Shown: positions 29,659-39,132, counted from the first letter of the stretch. The stretch: DNA of 64,000 nucleotides from an uncultured Pseudomonas sp. (GCF_913774235.1 NZ_CAJYDW010000007.1:1-64000); one strand, 5' to 3'. The notes: generated by a model not told the origin, from the sequence alone. Translations and numbers: made by a program.

Positions 29659-29675
29659 GTTAATCCGTCCTTAAG
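29659..29675. promoter_or_regulatory. PmrA/QseB-type operator upstream of the two-component genes
   Basis: GTTAAT and CTTAAG are arranged as direct half-sites separated by 5 bp (GTTAATCCGTCCTTAAG), matching the known PmrA/QseB box CTTAAK-N5-CTTAAG apart from the first base. It lies about 100 bp before the response regulator start, so autoregulation is likely. Inference from motif only. Confidence 0.6.
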
Positions 29676-29774
29676 CGCTCCAACCTAGTCTGAAGCTGAC
29701 CACCGCAGGTGGTCACCGCTCTTGCCGCGGCAGGCCCGGAGCGGTAAAACCGCACCACCGCCTGGGAAAACGCG

Positions 29775-30449
29775 ATGAGAATACTGCTGGCCGAAGACGA
29801 CATGCTGCTGGGCGATGGCATCCGCGCCGGCCTGGCCCTGGAAGGCGACACCGTCGACTGGGTCACCGACGGCCAGGCGGCCCAGGCTGCGCTGGAAACC
29901 GATCCTTTCGACCTGGTGGTGCTCGACATCGGCCTGCCCCGCCGCTCCGGACTCGAGGTGCTGGCCAGCCTGCGCAAGCGCGGCGATGCCACCCCGGTGC
30001 TGATCCTCACCGCCCGCGACAAGGTCACCGACCGGGTCACCGGCCTGGATACCGGCGCCGACGACTACCTGACCAAGCCCTTCGACCTCGACGAATTGCT
30101 CGCTCGCGTCCGTGCCCTCACCCGGCGCAGCGCCGGTCGTGCCCAGCCGCAGCTGGAGCACAATGACCTGCGGGTCGATCCGGCCACCCACCGCGTCACC
30201 CTCGCCGGCCAGCCGGTCGAACTGGCGCCGCGGGAGTACGCCCTGCTGCGCCTGCTGCTGGAGAACATGGGCAAGGTGCTCTCGCGCAACCGCCTGGAAC
30301 AGGCGCTCTATGGCTGGGACGGCGACGTTGAGAGCAACGCCATCGAAGTCCATATCCACCACCTCAGACGCAAGCTCGGCAGCAGTCTGATCCGCACCGT
30401 CCGCGGCATCGGTTACGGCATCGATCAGCCCGAGCGCCCCCCGGCATGA
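29775..30449 (+). CDS. OmpR-family response regulator (PmrA/QseB/TctD-like)
   Basis: A 224-residue response regulator with receiver domain (LLAEDDMLLG, phospho-acceptor Asp51 in VVLDIGLPRRSG, switch Thr in LILTARD and Lys of DDYLTKPFD) and a winged-helix domain (APREYALLRLLLENMGKVLSR, VEVHIHHLRRKLG-like, then RTVRGIGYGID). Length and motifs place it with PmrA/QseB. It is preceded by a PmrA-box-like element and overlaps the sensor kinase gene by 4 bp (ATGA), so the pair is an operon. Its target genes are not evident from the neighbours. Confidence 0.92.
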   Translation: MRILLAEDDMLLGDGIRAGLALEGDTVDWVTDGQAAQAALETDPFDLVVLDIGLPRRSGLEVLASLRKRGDATPVLILTARDKVTDRVTGLDTGADDYLTKPFDLDELLARVRALTRRSAGRAQPQLEHNDLRVDPATHRVTLAGQPVELAPREYALLRLLLENMGKVLSRNRLEQALYGWDGDVESNAIEVHIHHLRRKLGSSLIRTVRGIGYGIDQPERPPA

Positions 30450-31822
30450 GCGACAGCCCCGCCGCCTCATTGCGCCGACGGCTGCTGACCCTGCTGCTCT
30501 GCGGGATCTTCGCCTGCTGGCTGATCGCGGCGCTGGTCACCTACCAACTGGTCCTGCGCCAGGTGAATCGCCTGGCCGACGAAGACATGCTCGACTTCGG
30601 CGCGGCGGCCCTGCACCTGGCCACCCTCAGCGAAGGCAGCGATCACACCCTGCCGCCGGCGGCGCGCACCCTGGAGCGCAGTCGCACGGCCATCGCCGAC
30701 CTGCCGCTGTTCAAGCGCCGCAATGCCCTGGGCTATCTGCTGCAGGCGGGTGACCAGCGTCTCGGCACCCCGGGTGCACCGCCCGGGCTGACCGAACAAC
30801 CCCCTGGCTTCAGCAGTCTGACCGCCGATGGACAGCACTGGCGCATCCTGCGTCTGACCAGCGGGGACGGACGCATCTGGATCTACGAGAACCTCGCCGA
30901 CCGCCGCGGTGCCATCAATCTGCTGCTGCTCGGCTCCCTGTTTCCCCTGGCGCTGGCCCTGCCGGTCCTGGCCGCGCTCATCTGGCTCGGCGTCACCCGC
31001 GGCCTCGAACCCCTGCGGCAACTGGCGGCGCAGATCAAGCAGCGCTCCGCCCAGCGCCTGGAACCCCTGCCGCTGACCCGGGTGCCCCAGGAAGCGGCGG
31101 TATTGGTCGAGGAAATCAATGCCTTGCTGCAACGCCTCGACGGTGCCCTGGAAGCCGAGCGGCGACTCACCAGCGATGCCGCCCACGAGATTCGCACGCC
31201 CCTGGCCAGCCTGCTGACCCACACCCAGGTGGCGCTGAGATCCAGCGATCCCCAGGCCCACGCGCGCGGCCTGGTCCAGGTTCGCCGCAGTGCCGAACGC
31301 ATCAGTCAACTGATGGAGCAGATCCTGCTGCTGGCCCGGCTGGACAGCGGCGCCCTGCAGGAACAGTTCGTGCCGGTCCAGCTCGGTGCCCTGGCCGCGG
31401 ATACCCTCTCGGAACTGGCGCCCCTGGCCATCGACAAGAACATCGAGCTGGTCCTCGAAGACCAGGACGTCCGCCTTTGCGGCATCCCCACCTGGCTCGG
31501 CGTCCTGCTCACCAACCTGGTCGGCAACGCCATCCGCTACACCCCCAGCGGCGGCCAGGTACTGGTGCGGGTCGCGGCCGGTACGCCCGGCCGGGTGCGG
31601 ATCGACGTCTGCGACAGCGGTCCGGGCGTTACCGCGGAAGAGCGCGAGATGATCTTCACTCGCTTCTATCGCAGCGAAAGCGCCGGCCAGAACGGCGGCA
31701 GCGGTCTCGGCCTGCCCATCGTCAAGCGCATCGTCGAGATCCACGGCGGCGGTCTGCAACTGGGCGAAGGCCTACAGGGGCGCGGCCTGGGCGTCCATAT
31801 CGACCTGCCCGGCAGCGCCTGA
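30446..31822 (+). CDS. Sensor histidine kinase (PmrB/QseC-like)
   Basis: A 458-residue inner-membrane sensor kinase paired with the preceding regulator. There are two transmembrane helices (about 12-34 and 155-177) around a periplasmic 2CSK-type sensor region of about 120 residues. The cytoplasmic part has a HAMP-like stretch, the H-box SDAAHEIRTPLASLL (His247), the N-box NLVGNAIRYTPSGG, the G1 box DSGPGV and the G2 box GSGLGLPIVKRIVEIHGG. No acidic iron-binding ExxE motif stands out in the periplasmic segment, so the signal cannot be told. Confidence 0.91.
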   Translation: MSDSPAASLRRRLLTLLLCGIFACWLIAALVTYQLVLRQVNRLADEDMLDFGAAALHLATLSEGSDHTLPPAARTLERSRTAIADLPLFKRRNALGYLLQAGDQRLGTPGAPPGLTEQPPGFSSLTADGQHWRILRLTSGDGRIWIYENLADRRGAINLLLLGSLFPLALALPVLAALIWLGVTRGLEPLRQLAAQIKQRSAQRLEPLPLTRVPQEAAVLVEEINALLQRLDGALEAERRLTSDAAHEIRTPLASLLTHTQVALRSSDPQAHARGLVQVRRSAERISQLMEQILLLARLDSGALQEQFVPVQLGALAADTLSELAPLAIDKNIELVLEDQDVRLCGIPTWLGVLLTNLVGNAIRYTPSGGQVLVRVAAGTPGRVRIDVCDSGPGVTAEEREMIFTRFYRSESAGQNGGSGLGLPIVKRIVEIHGGGLQLGEGLQGRGLGVHIDLPGSA

Positions 31823-31925
31823 GCGCCCCCTGCTACCGGGCACTTAGACCAAGGCCATCTTTCACCGGTAACCACCGAAGGCTTACAGTGACGGGGTTCG
31901 AGTCCGCAACCTGGAGAGCCCGGCC

Positions 31926-32540
31926 ATGTCCATGATCCTGTACCACACCCCCGCCTCGCCCTTCGGTCGCAAAGTCGTGGTCATGCTCCACGAGACGGAT
32001 CTGATCGAGCAGGTCGAGGTGGAAATCGTCCAGCAGACGCCCCTCAACCCCAATAGAGACGTCATAGATACCAATCCCGCTGGCAAGATCCCCGCCCTGC
32101 GCCTGGCCGACGGCACCTGCCTGCACGACAGTCGGGTCATCCTCGACTACCTGGATACCCTGCACGGGCGGGCGCCGCTGATTCCGCGAGAAGGCCCCGC
32201 GCGCTGGCGCCGGTTGACCCTGGCCTCGCTGTGCGACGCCATGATGGAAGCTGCCGTACAGATCCGCTACGAAAGCTTCATGCGCCCGCCGGGCATGCAA
32301 TGGAAACTCTGGCTGGACAACCAGCAGGAAAAGATCGCCCGCGCCCTGGACTACTTCGAACGCGGCGCCATCGGCGAGCTGGAAGGCGAGTTCGACGTGG
32401 CCGGGATCGGCATGGCCTGCCTGCTCGGCTACCTGGACTTCCGTATCCCCACCTGGGCCTGGCGCAGCGACTGTCCGCGCATCGCCGCCTGGTACTCGCG
32501 CACCGGCGACCGGCCGTCCCTGCAGGCTACTCGTCCCTGA
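31926..32540 (+). CDS. Glutathione S-transferase family protein
   Basis: A 204-residue cytosolic GST-like enzyme. The thioredoxin-fold N-terminal domain (LYHTPASPFGRKVVVML, NPAGKIPALRLADGTCLHDSRVILDYLD with the cis-Pro and the Glu/Asp-Ser glutathione-binding motif) is followed by an all-helical C-terminal domain (about 85-200). The N-terminal Ser of ASPFGRK is the likely catalytic residue. The substrate is unknown. ATG 31926 or 31932 could be used. Confidence 0.88.
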   Translation: MSMILYHTPASPFGRKVVVMLHETDLIEQVEVEIVQQTPLNPNRDVIDTNPAGKIPALRLADGTCLHDSRVILDYLDTLHGRAPLIPREGPARWRRLTLASLCDAMMEAAVQIRYESFMRPPGMQWKLWLDNQQEKIARALDYFERGAIGELEGEFDVAGIGMACLLGYLDFRIPTWAWRSDCPRIAAWYSRTGDRPSLQATRP

Positions 32541-32547
32541 GAGGGCA

Positions 32548-33825
32548 TTAGGCCTGTTGCCAGAGCCGCTCCAGATTGCGAAAACCCCAGTCCTCGGGCA
32601 GCTCCCGGCGCAGGATGCGCTCACCCGCGGGCGCCCGGGAGAGATCCAGCAGGCGCTGCGGCAACGGCGTCCGCGAACGGGTAGAGAAGAACACCCGCAC
32701 CTTGGGCGTCAGCAGATTGTCCGGGTGCTGATCGACGACCACCGCCAACTGCTCGGTGCTCAGGCGCACCAGGGAGCCGATCGGATAGATACCCAGGGTC
32801 TTGACGAAGGCCTGGAACACCTGGGGATCGAAATGCCCCTTCCATTCCGCCATGCGCCGGATCGACTCGGCGGGACTCCAGGCCGTCTTGTAGGGGCGGG
32901 TCGAGGAGATGGCGTCATAGACATCGCACACCGCCGCGATCCGCGAGAGCAGGCTGATCTGGGTGCCGGCCAGGCCATCGGGATAGCCGCTGCCGTCGAA
33001 TTTCTCGTGGTGGTGCCGACAGACGTCGATGGTCTCCGCCGAGGCCTGCCATTCCTCCAGCAGGGCGACGCCCTGCTCGGGATGACGCTTCATCACGGCG
33101 AATTCCTCGTCGGTCAGGCGGCCCGGCTTGTTGAGCACCTCGGGGGGCGTCAGCAGCTTGCCCACGTCGTGCAGCAGGCCCGCGGTGCCCGCGGCCTGCA
33201 CCTCGGCGGCCGACAGCCCCATCTGCCGGGCCACCGCGGTCATCAGCGCGCACACCGAGACCGAATGGATGTAGGTGTATTCATCCGCCGTGCGCAAGCG
33301 CGTCAGGCTGATCATCGCCGAGGGATGCCGCAGGACCGACGCCGAGATCTGCTCGACCACCGCATCCATCTCGCCCAGGTCGATGGCCTTGCCCAGCCGG
33401 GCATCCTGGAACAGGCGCGCCACCTGGTACTTGGCGTGGGTACTGACCTCAGCGGCCTGGACCAGCTCCTGCTGGCAACTGCCCAGACGGACCGCGGCGG
33501 ACACCTCGACGGAAGGCGCGGCGGCAACGGGAGCGGCTACCGGAGCAGCCGCGGCAACGGCCGGACTCGCGGCGGGCGTCTCCGCCGGCAAGGCCGCGGA
33601 CTCGGTCGTCGCGACAGGGGCTGCCGAGTAGCAATCGCGGCCCTTGCTGCTGTCGATCCAGACCGCCGTCACCGCACTCTCACGGATCTTGTCCAGGTCG
33701 CGCGGGTTCTGCAGCAGGAAGCGGGCCTTCCAGAACGGATGGTCGATCCAGCTTCCTTCGAAGCCATGGATGTACATACCGAGGCAGACCTGGTCACTGG
33801 TAATCTTTTTCAGCATGGCGTTCAC
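32548..33825 (-). CDS. HD-GYP domain c-di-GMP phosphodiesterase with DUF3391 N-terminus
   Basis: A 425-residue protein expected to hydrolyse c-di-GMP. The N-terminal DUF3391 domain (about 1-140; LGMYIHGFEGSWIDHPFW) is followed by an Ala/Pro-rich linker (about 70-105, repeated AAAPVA units) and an HD-GYP domain with LLHDVGKLL, HPEQG, CRHHHEKFDGSGYPDGL and the later DVYDAISSTRPYK. Catalytic HD and GYP motifs are intact. A second c-di-GMP phosphodiesterase gene in the window is rimA. Convergent with the GST gene (7-bp gap). Confidence 0.91.
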   Translation of the reverse strand: MNAMLKKITSDQVCLGMYIHGFEGSWIDHPFWKARFLLQNPRDLDKIRESAVTAVWIDSSKGRDCYSAAPVATTESAALPAETPAASPAVAAAAPVAAPVAAAPSVEVSAAVRLGSCQQELVQAAEVSTHAKYQVARLFQDARLGKAIDLGEMDAVVEQISASVLRHPSAMISLTRLRTADEYTYIHSVSVCALMTAVARQMGLSAAEVQAAGTAGLLHDVGKLLTPPEVLNKPGRLTDEEFAVMKRHPEQGVALLEEWQASAETIDVCRHHHEKFDGSGYPDGLAGTQISLLSRIAAVCDVYDAISSTRPYKTAWSPAESIRRMAEWKGHFDPQVFQAFVKTLGIYPIGSLVRLSTEQLAVVVDQHPDNLLTPKVRVFFSTRSRTPLPQRLLDLSRAPAGERILRRELPEDWGFRNLERLWQQA

Positions 33826-33924
33826 TTCCGCAGCGTCCAGGCGGCAGCCGCCCGTCGGTGCGATAATGGCAAAACGTCATGTCACGCTAAAGACTATCGC
33901 CCCAAGTTCTAGACGAGAGCCTTC

Positions 33925-34809
33925 ATGCACCTCCTCACCGGTATCACCGTCTCCTTCCTGCTCCTGCTCAACACTCTCGTCCTCATCGGTCCGTTGCTGC
34001 TGTTCGCGCTGATCAAGCTGCTGCCCATCATGCCGCTGCGCGATTTCTGCTCGCGGCTGGTGATGAACATCGCCGAGGGCTGGGCGGAGATCAACAAGCT
34101 GATCTTCGCTCGCCTCACACCAACCGTCTGGGACATCCGCGGCGCCGAGGTGCTGCGTCGGGAGCGCTCCTACCTGGTGATCTGCAACCACCAGTCCTGG
34201 GTGGACATCCCCGCGCTGATCGAGACCTTCAATCGCAAGGTGCCCTACTTCAAGTTCTTCCTGAAGAAGGAGCTGATCTGGGTGCCCTTTCTCGGGCTCG
34301 CCTGGTGGGGGCTGGACTACCCCTTCATGAAGAGATACACCAAGGCGCAGCTCGCCCGCCGCCCTGAGCTGAAAGGCGCGGACCTCGCCATCACCCGGCG
34401 CGCCTGCGAGAAATTCCGCCGCCAGCCGGTGACCATCGTCAACTACCTGGAAGGCACGCGCTTCACCGCCGCCAAGCATGCCGAGCAGGGCTCGCCGTAT
34501 CGCCACCTGCTCAAGCCCAAGGCCGGCGGCATGGCCTTCGTCCTCGCCGCCATGGGCGACCAGTTGGACACCCTGCTGGACATCACCCTGGTCTATCCCG
34601 ATGGCCGTGTCCCCGGCTTCTGGGAGCTGATCTGCGGACGGGTGAAACGCGTTATCATCGACATCCGCGCGCGACCGCTGGACCCCGCGCGCTGGGCCGG
34701 TGACTACAGCGAAGACGCCGATTTCCGCGCGGACTTCCAGCAGTGGGTCAGCGAGCTCTGGGCCGAAAAGGACCAGCGGATCGAGGCGCTGCTGCAGTCC
34801 GCGAAATGA
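33925..34809 (+). CDS. Membrane-associated 1-acyl-glycerol-3-phosphate acyltransferase-like protein (YihG type)
   Basis: A 294-residue acyltransferase of the PlsC/YihG family. The N-terminal transmembrane segment (about 5-35) is followed by the catalytic NHQSWVD (HX4D) motif, then the glycerophosphate-binding NYLEGTRF motif, which is EGT here as in YihG. KAGGMAFVLAAMG and the C-terminal DQLDTLLDITLVYPDG region follow. Likely role: acylation of lysophosphatidic acid with a particular acyl chain; the exact product is not known. Divergent from the HD-GYP gene. Confidence 0.88.
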   Translation: MHLLTGITVSFLLLLNTLVLIGPLLLFALIKLLPIMPLRDFCSRLVMNIAEGWAEINKLIFARLTPTVWDIRGAEVLRRERSYLVICNHQSWVDIPALIETFNRKVPYFKFFLKKELIWVPFLGLAWWGLDYPFMKRYTKAQLARRPELKGADLAITRRACEKFRRQPVTIVNYLEGTRFTAAKHAEQGSPYRHLLKPKAGGMAFVLAAMGDQLDTLLDITLVYPDGRVPGFWELICGRVKRVIIDIRARPLDPARWAGDYSEDADFRADFQQWVSELWAEKDQRIEALLQSAK

Positions 34810-34884
34810 CGGTCGGCCCGGGGCACCCTGGCGCCCGCTGGCAGTCAGAGAGCGGGTAGTCGGACGTCTCGACAAGGACCCACC

Positions 34885-36318
34885 ATGCCCACCCCGACCC
34901 TGGATTCCACCACGGCCCGCTGGCTCCCCTGGCTGATCGCCGTCGCCTTCTTCATGCAGTCGCTGGATGCGACCATCGTCAACACCGCCCTGCCGCGCAT
35001 GGCCGCCGACCTCGGCGAGAATCCCTTGCGCATGCAGGGGGTGGTGATCGCCTACCTGCTCACCGTGGCGCTGCTGATCCCAGCCTCGGGCTGGATCTCC
35101 GACCGCTTCGGCAGTCGCCGTACCTTCTTCACCGCCATCGCCCTCTTCACCTTCGGCTCGCTGCTTTGCGCCCTGGCGCCCAGCCTCAATCTGCTGATCG
35201 CCGCGCGGGTCATCCAGGGCCTGGGCGGCTCGCTGATGCTACCGGTAGGGCGCCTGGTGATCCTGCGGGTCTATCCGCGCAGCGAGCTGGTGCGCATCCT
35301 CAGCTTCATCACCATTCCCGGCCTCATCGGCCCCCTGGCGGGCCCGGCACTGGGCGGCTGGCTGGTGGAGGCCGTGTCCTGGCACTGGATCTTCCTGATC
35401 AATCTGCCGGTGGGGATTCTCGGCTGTCTGGCCACGCGCCGGCTGCTGCCCGATCTGCACAGCCCGCTGCCGCAACGCTTCGATGGCCTGGGCTTCCTGC
35501 TGTTCGGCAGCGCCATGATCCTGATCAGCGTCGCCTTGGAGGGTCTCGGTGAACTGCACCTGCCCCACGTGCGGGTGGTGCTGCTGCTGATGGGCGGCAT
35601 GGCCTGCATGGTCGCCTACTGGCTGCGCGCCCTGCACCACGACCAGCCGCTGTTCTCACCCGACCTGTTCCGCATCCGCAGCTTCGCGGTGGGCATCTTC
35701 GGCAACCTCTTCGCCCGCCTCGGCAGCGGTGCCCTGCCCTTTCTCATCCCGCTGCTGTTCCAGGTAGGGCTGGGCTATCCACCGGCCCAGGCCGGCCTGC
35801 TGATGATGCCCCTGGCACTGTCGGCGATGCTGGCCAAGCCCATCGCCGGACCGCTGATCGGGCGCCTCGGCTACCGCCGTCTTTTGGTCGGCAACACCCT
35901 GCTGCTGGGCTGCCTGATCGCCAGTCTCGCGCTGCTCGGCCCGTCCACGCCCTTCGTCTGGCTGCTCATCCACCTGGGCATCCTCGGCGCGGTGAATTCC
36001 CTGCAGTTCACCGCCATGAACACCATCACCCTCATCGACCTGCACGACCAGCAGGCGGCCAGCGGCAACAGTCTGCTGTCGGTGGTGATGCAACTGGCCA
36101 TGAGCTTCGGGGTGGCCTGCGCCGCGGCGCTGCTGGGTGGTTTCCAGGACGACTACGGCGACGCCGAGGTGCTCTCCGCCTTCCGCGCCACCTTCATCAG
36201 TGTCGGTGTGCTGTCGATGCTGGCCGCCGGGATCTTCCTGCAGGCTTCGCGGGAAACCGGTCGCCGGGTCAAACCCCTGGCCACGGAGCCCGAGAAGAGC
36301 GCCCAGAACGTGGAGTGA
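34885..36318 (+). CDS. MFS multidrug exporter, DHA2 (EmrB/MdtD) family
   Basis: A 477-residue inner-membrane proton antiporter with about 13-14 hydrophobic helices. The N-terminal FFMQSLDATIVNTALPRMA carries the DHA2 signature (LDxTIVNxALP), followed by motif A GWISDRFGSRRTFF and motif C-like GPLAGPALGGWL. MdtD-type proteins share this sequence pattern, but substrate is unknown. No membrane-fusion-protein gene precedes it, so it may act alone. Followed by a strong terminator. Confidence 0.9.
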   Translation: MPTPTLDSTTARWLPWLIAVAFFMQSLDATIVNTALPRMAADLGENPLRMQGVVIAYLLTVALLIPASGWISDRFGSRRTFFTAIALFTFGSLLCALAPSLNLLIAARVIQGLGGSLMLPVGRLVILRVYPRSELVRILSFITIPGLIGPLAGPALGGWLVEAVSWHWIFLINLPVGILGCLATRRLLPDLHSPLPQRFDGLGFLLFGSAMILISVALEGLGELHLPHVRVVLLLMGGMACMVAYWLRALHHDQPLFSPDLFRIRSFAVGIFGNLFARLGSGALPFLIPLLFQVGLGYPPAQAGLLMMPLALSAMLAKPIAGPLIGRLGYRRLLVGNTLLLGCLIASLALLGPSTPFVWLLIHLGILGAVNSLQFTAMNTITLIDLHDQQAASGNSLLSVVMQLAMSFGVACAAALLGGFQDDYGDAEVLSAFRATFISVGVLSMLAAGIFLQASRETGRRVKPLATEPEKSAQNVE

Positions 36319-36363
36319 CGAGCGACGAGGCGCCTGGGATGACCATCTCGGGCGCCAGACATG

Positions 36364-36390
36364 AAAAACCCCGGCCTGGCCGGGGTTTTT
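36364..36390. terminator. Bidirectional Rho-independent terminator between the MFS and cold-shock genes
   Basis: A stem AAAAACCCCGGCC / GGCCGGGGTTTTT with A-run on one side and T-run on the other serves both convergent genes. Confidence 0.92.
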
Positions 36391-36415
36391 CATGAGCTTC
36401 GGGCGACGCCAGGTG

Positions 36416-36625
36416 TCAGATGACCTGTACGTGCTCTGCCTGCATGCCTTTCTGGCCTTGCACGACTTCGAAGCTGACCTTCTGGCCTTCAGCCAGGGTC
36501 TTGAAACCTTTGCCTTCGATCGCGCGGAAGTGAACGAACACGTCCGGACCGCTCTCGGGAGTGATGAAGCCGTAGCCTTTGGTTTCGTTGAACCATTTGA
36601 CGGTGCCGTTCTGACGATTCGACAT
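36416..36625 (-). CDS. Cold-shock domain protein
   Basis: A 69-residue single cold-shock domain with both RNA-binding motifs intact ([16 protein letters not shown] = RNP1 region, DVFVHFRAI = RNP2 region). It is an RNA chaperone of the CspA/CapB family. The ATG at 36625 ([12 protein letters not shown]) was chosen: AAGGAG lies 10 bp upstream and the family starts there; the frame extends further but without conserved residues. The long upstream region (36626-37036) may contain a long 5' leader as is usual for csp genes. Confidence 0.95.
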   Translation of the reverse strand: MSNRQNGTVKWFNETKGYGFITPESGPDVFVHFRAIEGKGFKTLAEGQKVSFEVVQGQKGMQAEHVQVI

Positions 36626-37036
36626 GACGGGTGTTGCTCCTTGGAATAACGGGTTTGTTATGACAGGTGCTGGCGCGGCAATGCGTTGCATAGACCATCC
36701 GCCCGGGACTGAGTTGCAAGGAGTAACAAGAATCGCAGCAAGGGGTGGACATGGATCCTACCGCCTCAGGTCACGATCGACGGCGACCCAAGCAAACACA
36801 GTTCTCGAACTCTACGCCATATTTTTCGGGAAAGCGATTACCCTCCAAAGGTCGAATTCGTTTTGCCTGGCAGGCCCCGCCGAGCCTGCTGAAAGGTACT
36901 GCCGGGCCCGTTTTCGACCGGGCGGACAGGCCCGCCGCGGCCAGCGAAACGGCCCCTTTTCCAACAGTCCGACCACCCTGGCGAGCGATGCGGGACGCGC
37001 TGCCCAGATACTGAAATCCCCCTGCAAGGAATACCG
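36626..37036. other. 411-bp intergenic region upstream of the cold-shock and HAD genes
   Basis: Shared divergent leader. The portion next to the cold-shock gene is probably its 5' untranslated leader and promoter. No convincing gene is seen; several open frames here lack start/RBS support and any family similarity. Confidence 0.5.
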
Positions 37037-37729
37037 ATGACTGTCACCCCTGTGGAACTGCTGATCAGCGACTGCGATGGCGTACTGGTCGACAGCGAAA
37101 TCCTCGCCGAGCGCGTCGTGCTCGACGGCCTCGCCGCCCATGCGCCCCGTGCCGAGCTGCAAGCCCTGCTGCACGGCACCTTTGGCCTGACGACCCGGGA
37201 CATCTTCGCCCTGGTCGAGCAACGCTTCGGCATCACCCTGCCGCCGCAGCTGTTCGGCGAGCTGCGCGCCCAGGCCGAAACTCTCATCGCCAGCAGCGTC
37301 GAACCCATCCCCGGGGTGAAGCGCGCCCTGGAGAGCCTCGATTTGCCGCTGGCGGTGGCCTCCAACAGCCTCAGGCATAGCGTCGAGGCCTCGGTGCGCC
37401 GGGCCGGCTTGGTCGAGCGCGTGGCGGGCCATATCTTCAGCGCCGACATGGTCGAGCGACCCAAGCCGGCGCCCGACGTCTATCTGCTCGCCGCCAGGAC
37501 GATGGGCGTTGCGCCGGAGCGGTGCCTGGTGATCGAAGACAGCGCCACCGGCGTACGCGCGGCCCTGGCCGCCGGGATGCGGGTCATTGGCTTCACCGGT
37601 GCCAGCCATATCCCGCCGAGCCACGGCGAGACCCTGACCAAGCTGGGGGTGACCGCGTTGATCGCCCACATGGACGAACTGCCCGCCACGGTGGCGCGCC
37701 TGCGCGCGGCGGCCGACAGCGCCCAATGA
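37037..37729 (+). CDS. HAD-superfamily sugar-phosphate phosphatase (subfamily IA)
   Basis: A 230-residue cytoplasmic phosphatase. Motif I is LISDCDGVLVDSE (nucleophile Asp and the DxD pair), motif II AVASNS, motif III KPAPDVYLLAA and motif IV VIEDSATGVRAALAAGM. The variable cap domain (about 20-90) places it with beta-phosphoglucomutase-like or YieH-like enzymes; the substrate is not known. The start MTVTPVELLISDCDG is preceded by AAGGAA. Confidence 0.9.
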   Translation: MTVTPVELLISDCDGVLVDSEILAERVVLDGLAAHAPRAELQALLHGTFGLTTRDIFALVEQRFGITLPPQLFGELRAQAETLIASSVEPIPGVKRALESLDLPLAVASNSLRHSVEASVRRAGLVERVAGHIFSADMVERPKPAPDVYLLAARTMGVAPERCLVIEDSATGVRAALAAGMRVIGFTGASHIPPSHGETLTKLGVTALIAHMDELPATVARLRAAADSAQ

Positions 37730-37730
37730 A

Positions 37731-37754
37731 AGAAGGGGCCGCGCGGCCCCTTCT
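37731..37754. terminator. Terminator hairpin after the HAD gene
   Basis: A perfect 12-bp stem AGAAGGGGCCGC / GCGGCCCCTTCT, directly after the stop codon, followed by TCGTTTC. It can serve the convergent SAF-domain gene as well. Confidence 0.85.
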
Positions 37755-37776
37755 TCGTTTCACTGCACGGCGTGAC

Positions 37777-39042
37777 TCAGGACAGCACCGAGCCAGCGAC
37801 CTTGGGCAGCGCGGCAACCGGCGCCAGGCTAGCCACGGCATTCCAGGCCGGCTCGCTGAGCTGGGTTTCCAGCACCTGCCGGTGAATCGCCTCGCGATGC
37901 TGTTGCAGCACGATGTCCAGCGCGCGGCTGGGCGTCAGTTCGACGTCGTCGAAGGTGACGATCTGGCCAGGCTCCATCGCCCGCTTGAGCACGCTGTGCT
38001 TGAGCAGGCCGATCGGCAAGTGGTCCGGGCACTCGGCGATCTTCACCGCTTCGCCGCGCACGCTGTAGCCACCGATACCGCGCTCGATGACCTCGCCCAC
38101 GGCCATGGGCTTCTTCATGATCGCCGCCACGCTCAGGGTCGGCGTGGGCGAGTTGTTGAGCAGGACCTTGCCGCCGGCGATGACGCGTCTCAGGGTCTTG
38201 CCGACTTCCAGGGAGCATAGGTGGAAGGGACGCACCAGCACGTAGTACGGCCCCTTGCCCAGCTTGAAGTACTCGATGGCGCCGGCCTGGTCCTCGTCAT
38301 GGCGACCGACCACGAAGACGCCGCCCGCGGAGTAGCCGCTGGGGATCACGTAGTCGACGATGGGCTTGCCCAGTTGCTCGGCCATCTGCGCGAGGATGTT
38401 GGCGCTGTCCTGCAGGTTGGTCGAGTTCAGGCCTTCCAGGCCCTGGCGGGTGATGGTCGCGCCATAGTGGTTGCCCACCACCACCTGCTCGATCTGCACC
38501 TTGGTGCCGTCGGTGAAGGAGGTGGTCTGGTCGACGCTGGTGCCCTGGCGCGCGGACCAGTAGGCCATGTCTTCCGGGGTCGGATTGTGGTTCAGGTAGC
38601 CCTTCATGTTGCCGTACACCAGCGGCTTGAAGCCCATCTGCACCGCTTCCTCGTGCAGCGCGGCCAGCGAACCGGGCTGGTCGCCCTCGGCCTCGGTGAG
38701 GAAGCCCTTGCCCGCCAGGTAGGAGCCGGTCGTCACCTGCAGCTCAGCATTGATGGTGACCACCTTGATGCCGGCCTCGAAAGCGCGCTCGATGATCTCG
38801 GTGCCGTGGTAGGGGTCGCCACTGCATTCCACCAACAGGTCGCACTGGTCGATGAGTTCGTTCACCGACAGGGTCAGCGCCTCGGGCAACGGATAGTCGG
38901 TGACCGTGGCGATGGGACGGCGGGTCAGGACGCGGGTGACAGTCATGTCGTCGTAGTGACGGCTGATCAGTCGCGCGAGGCAACGGGAAATCATGCCGGT
39001 ACCGACGATACCGATGCGGGTGACGGAGGTAGGGGAGGACAT
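37777..39042 (-). CDS. NAD(P)-binding dehydrogenase with C-terminal SAF domain
   Basis: A 421-residue protein. The N-terminal Rossmann fold (RIGIVGTGMISRCLARLI) resembles homoserine dehydrogenase/Gfo-Idh enzymes and is followed by LLVECSGDPYHGTEIIERAFEAG, a segment with GNMKGYLNHNPTPEDM and an SAF-type domain near the C-terminus (about 300-395; GKVLLNNSPTPTLSVAAIMKK). Proteins of this architecture occur in polysaccharide and sugar-acid gene clusters, but no specific reaction can be assigned. AAAGGAATC precedes the ATG. The next gene upstream on the same strand is a MurJ-type flippase; the 224-bp gap contains an inverted repeat and probably a promoter. Confidence 0.75.
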   Translation of the reverse strand: MSSPTSVTRIGIVGTGMISRCLARLISRHYDDMTVTRVLTRRPIATVTDYPLPEALTLSVNELIDQCDLLVECSGDPYHGTEIIERAFEAGIKVVTINAELQVTTGSYLAGKGFLTEAEGDQPGSLAALHEEAVQMGFKPLVYGNMKGYLNHNPTPEDMAYWSARQGTSVDQTTSFTDGTKVQIEQVVVGNHYGATITRQGLEGLNSTNLQDSANILAQMAEQLGKPIVDYVIPSGYSAGGVFVVGRHDEDQAGAIEYFKLGKGPYYVLVRPFHLCSLEVGKTLRRVIAGGKVLLNNSPTPTLSVAAIMKKPMAVGEVIERGIGGYSVRGEAVKIAECPDHLPIGLLKHSVLKRAMEPGQIVTFDDVELTPSRALDIVLQQHREAIHRQVLETQLSEPAWNAVASLAPVAALPKVAGSVLS

Positions 39043-39132
39043 AGGATCGATTCCTTTCTAAGAGAATGATGGTGGCGACCAAGGCCACCTTGCGAAGTGC
39101 CGACCCCAACTACGTGTCCGATCTCTTGCAAA

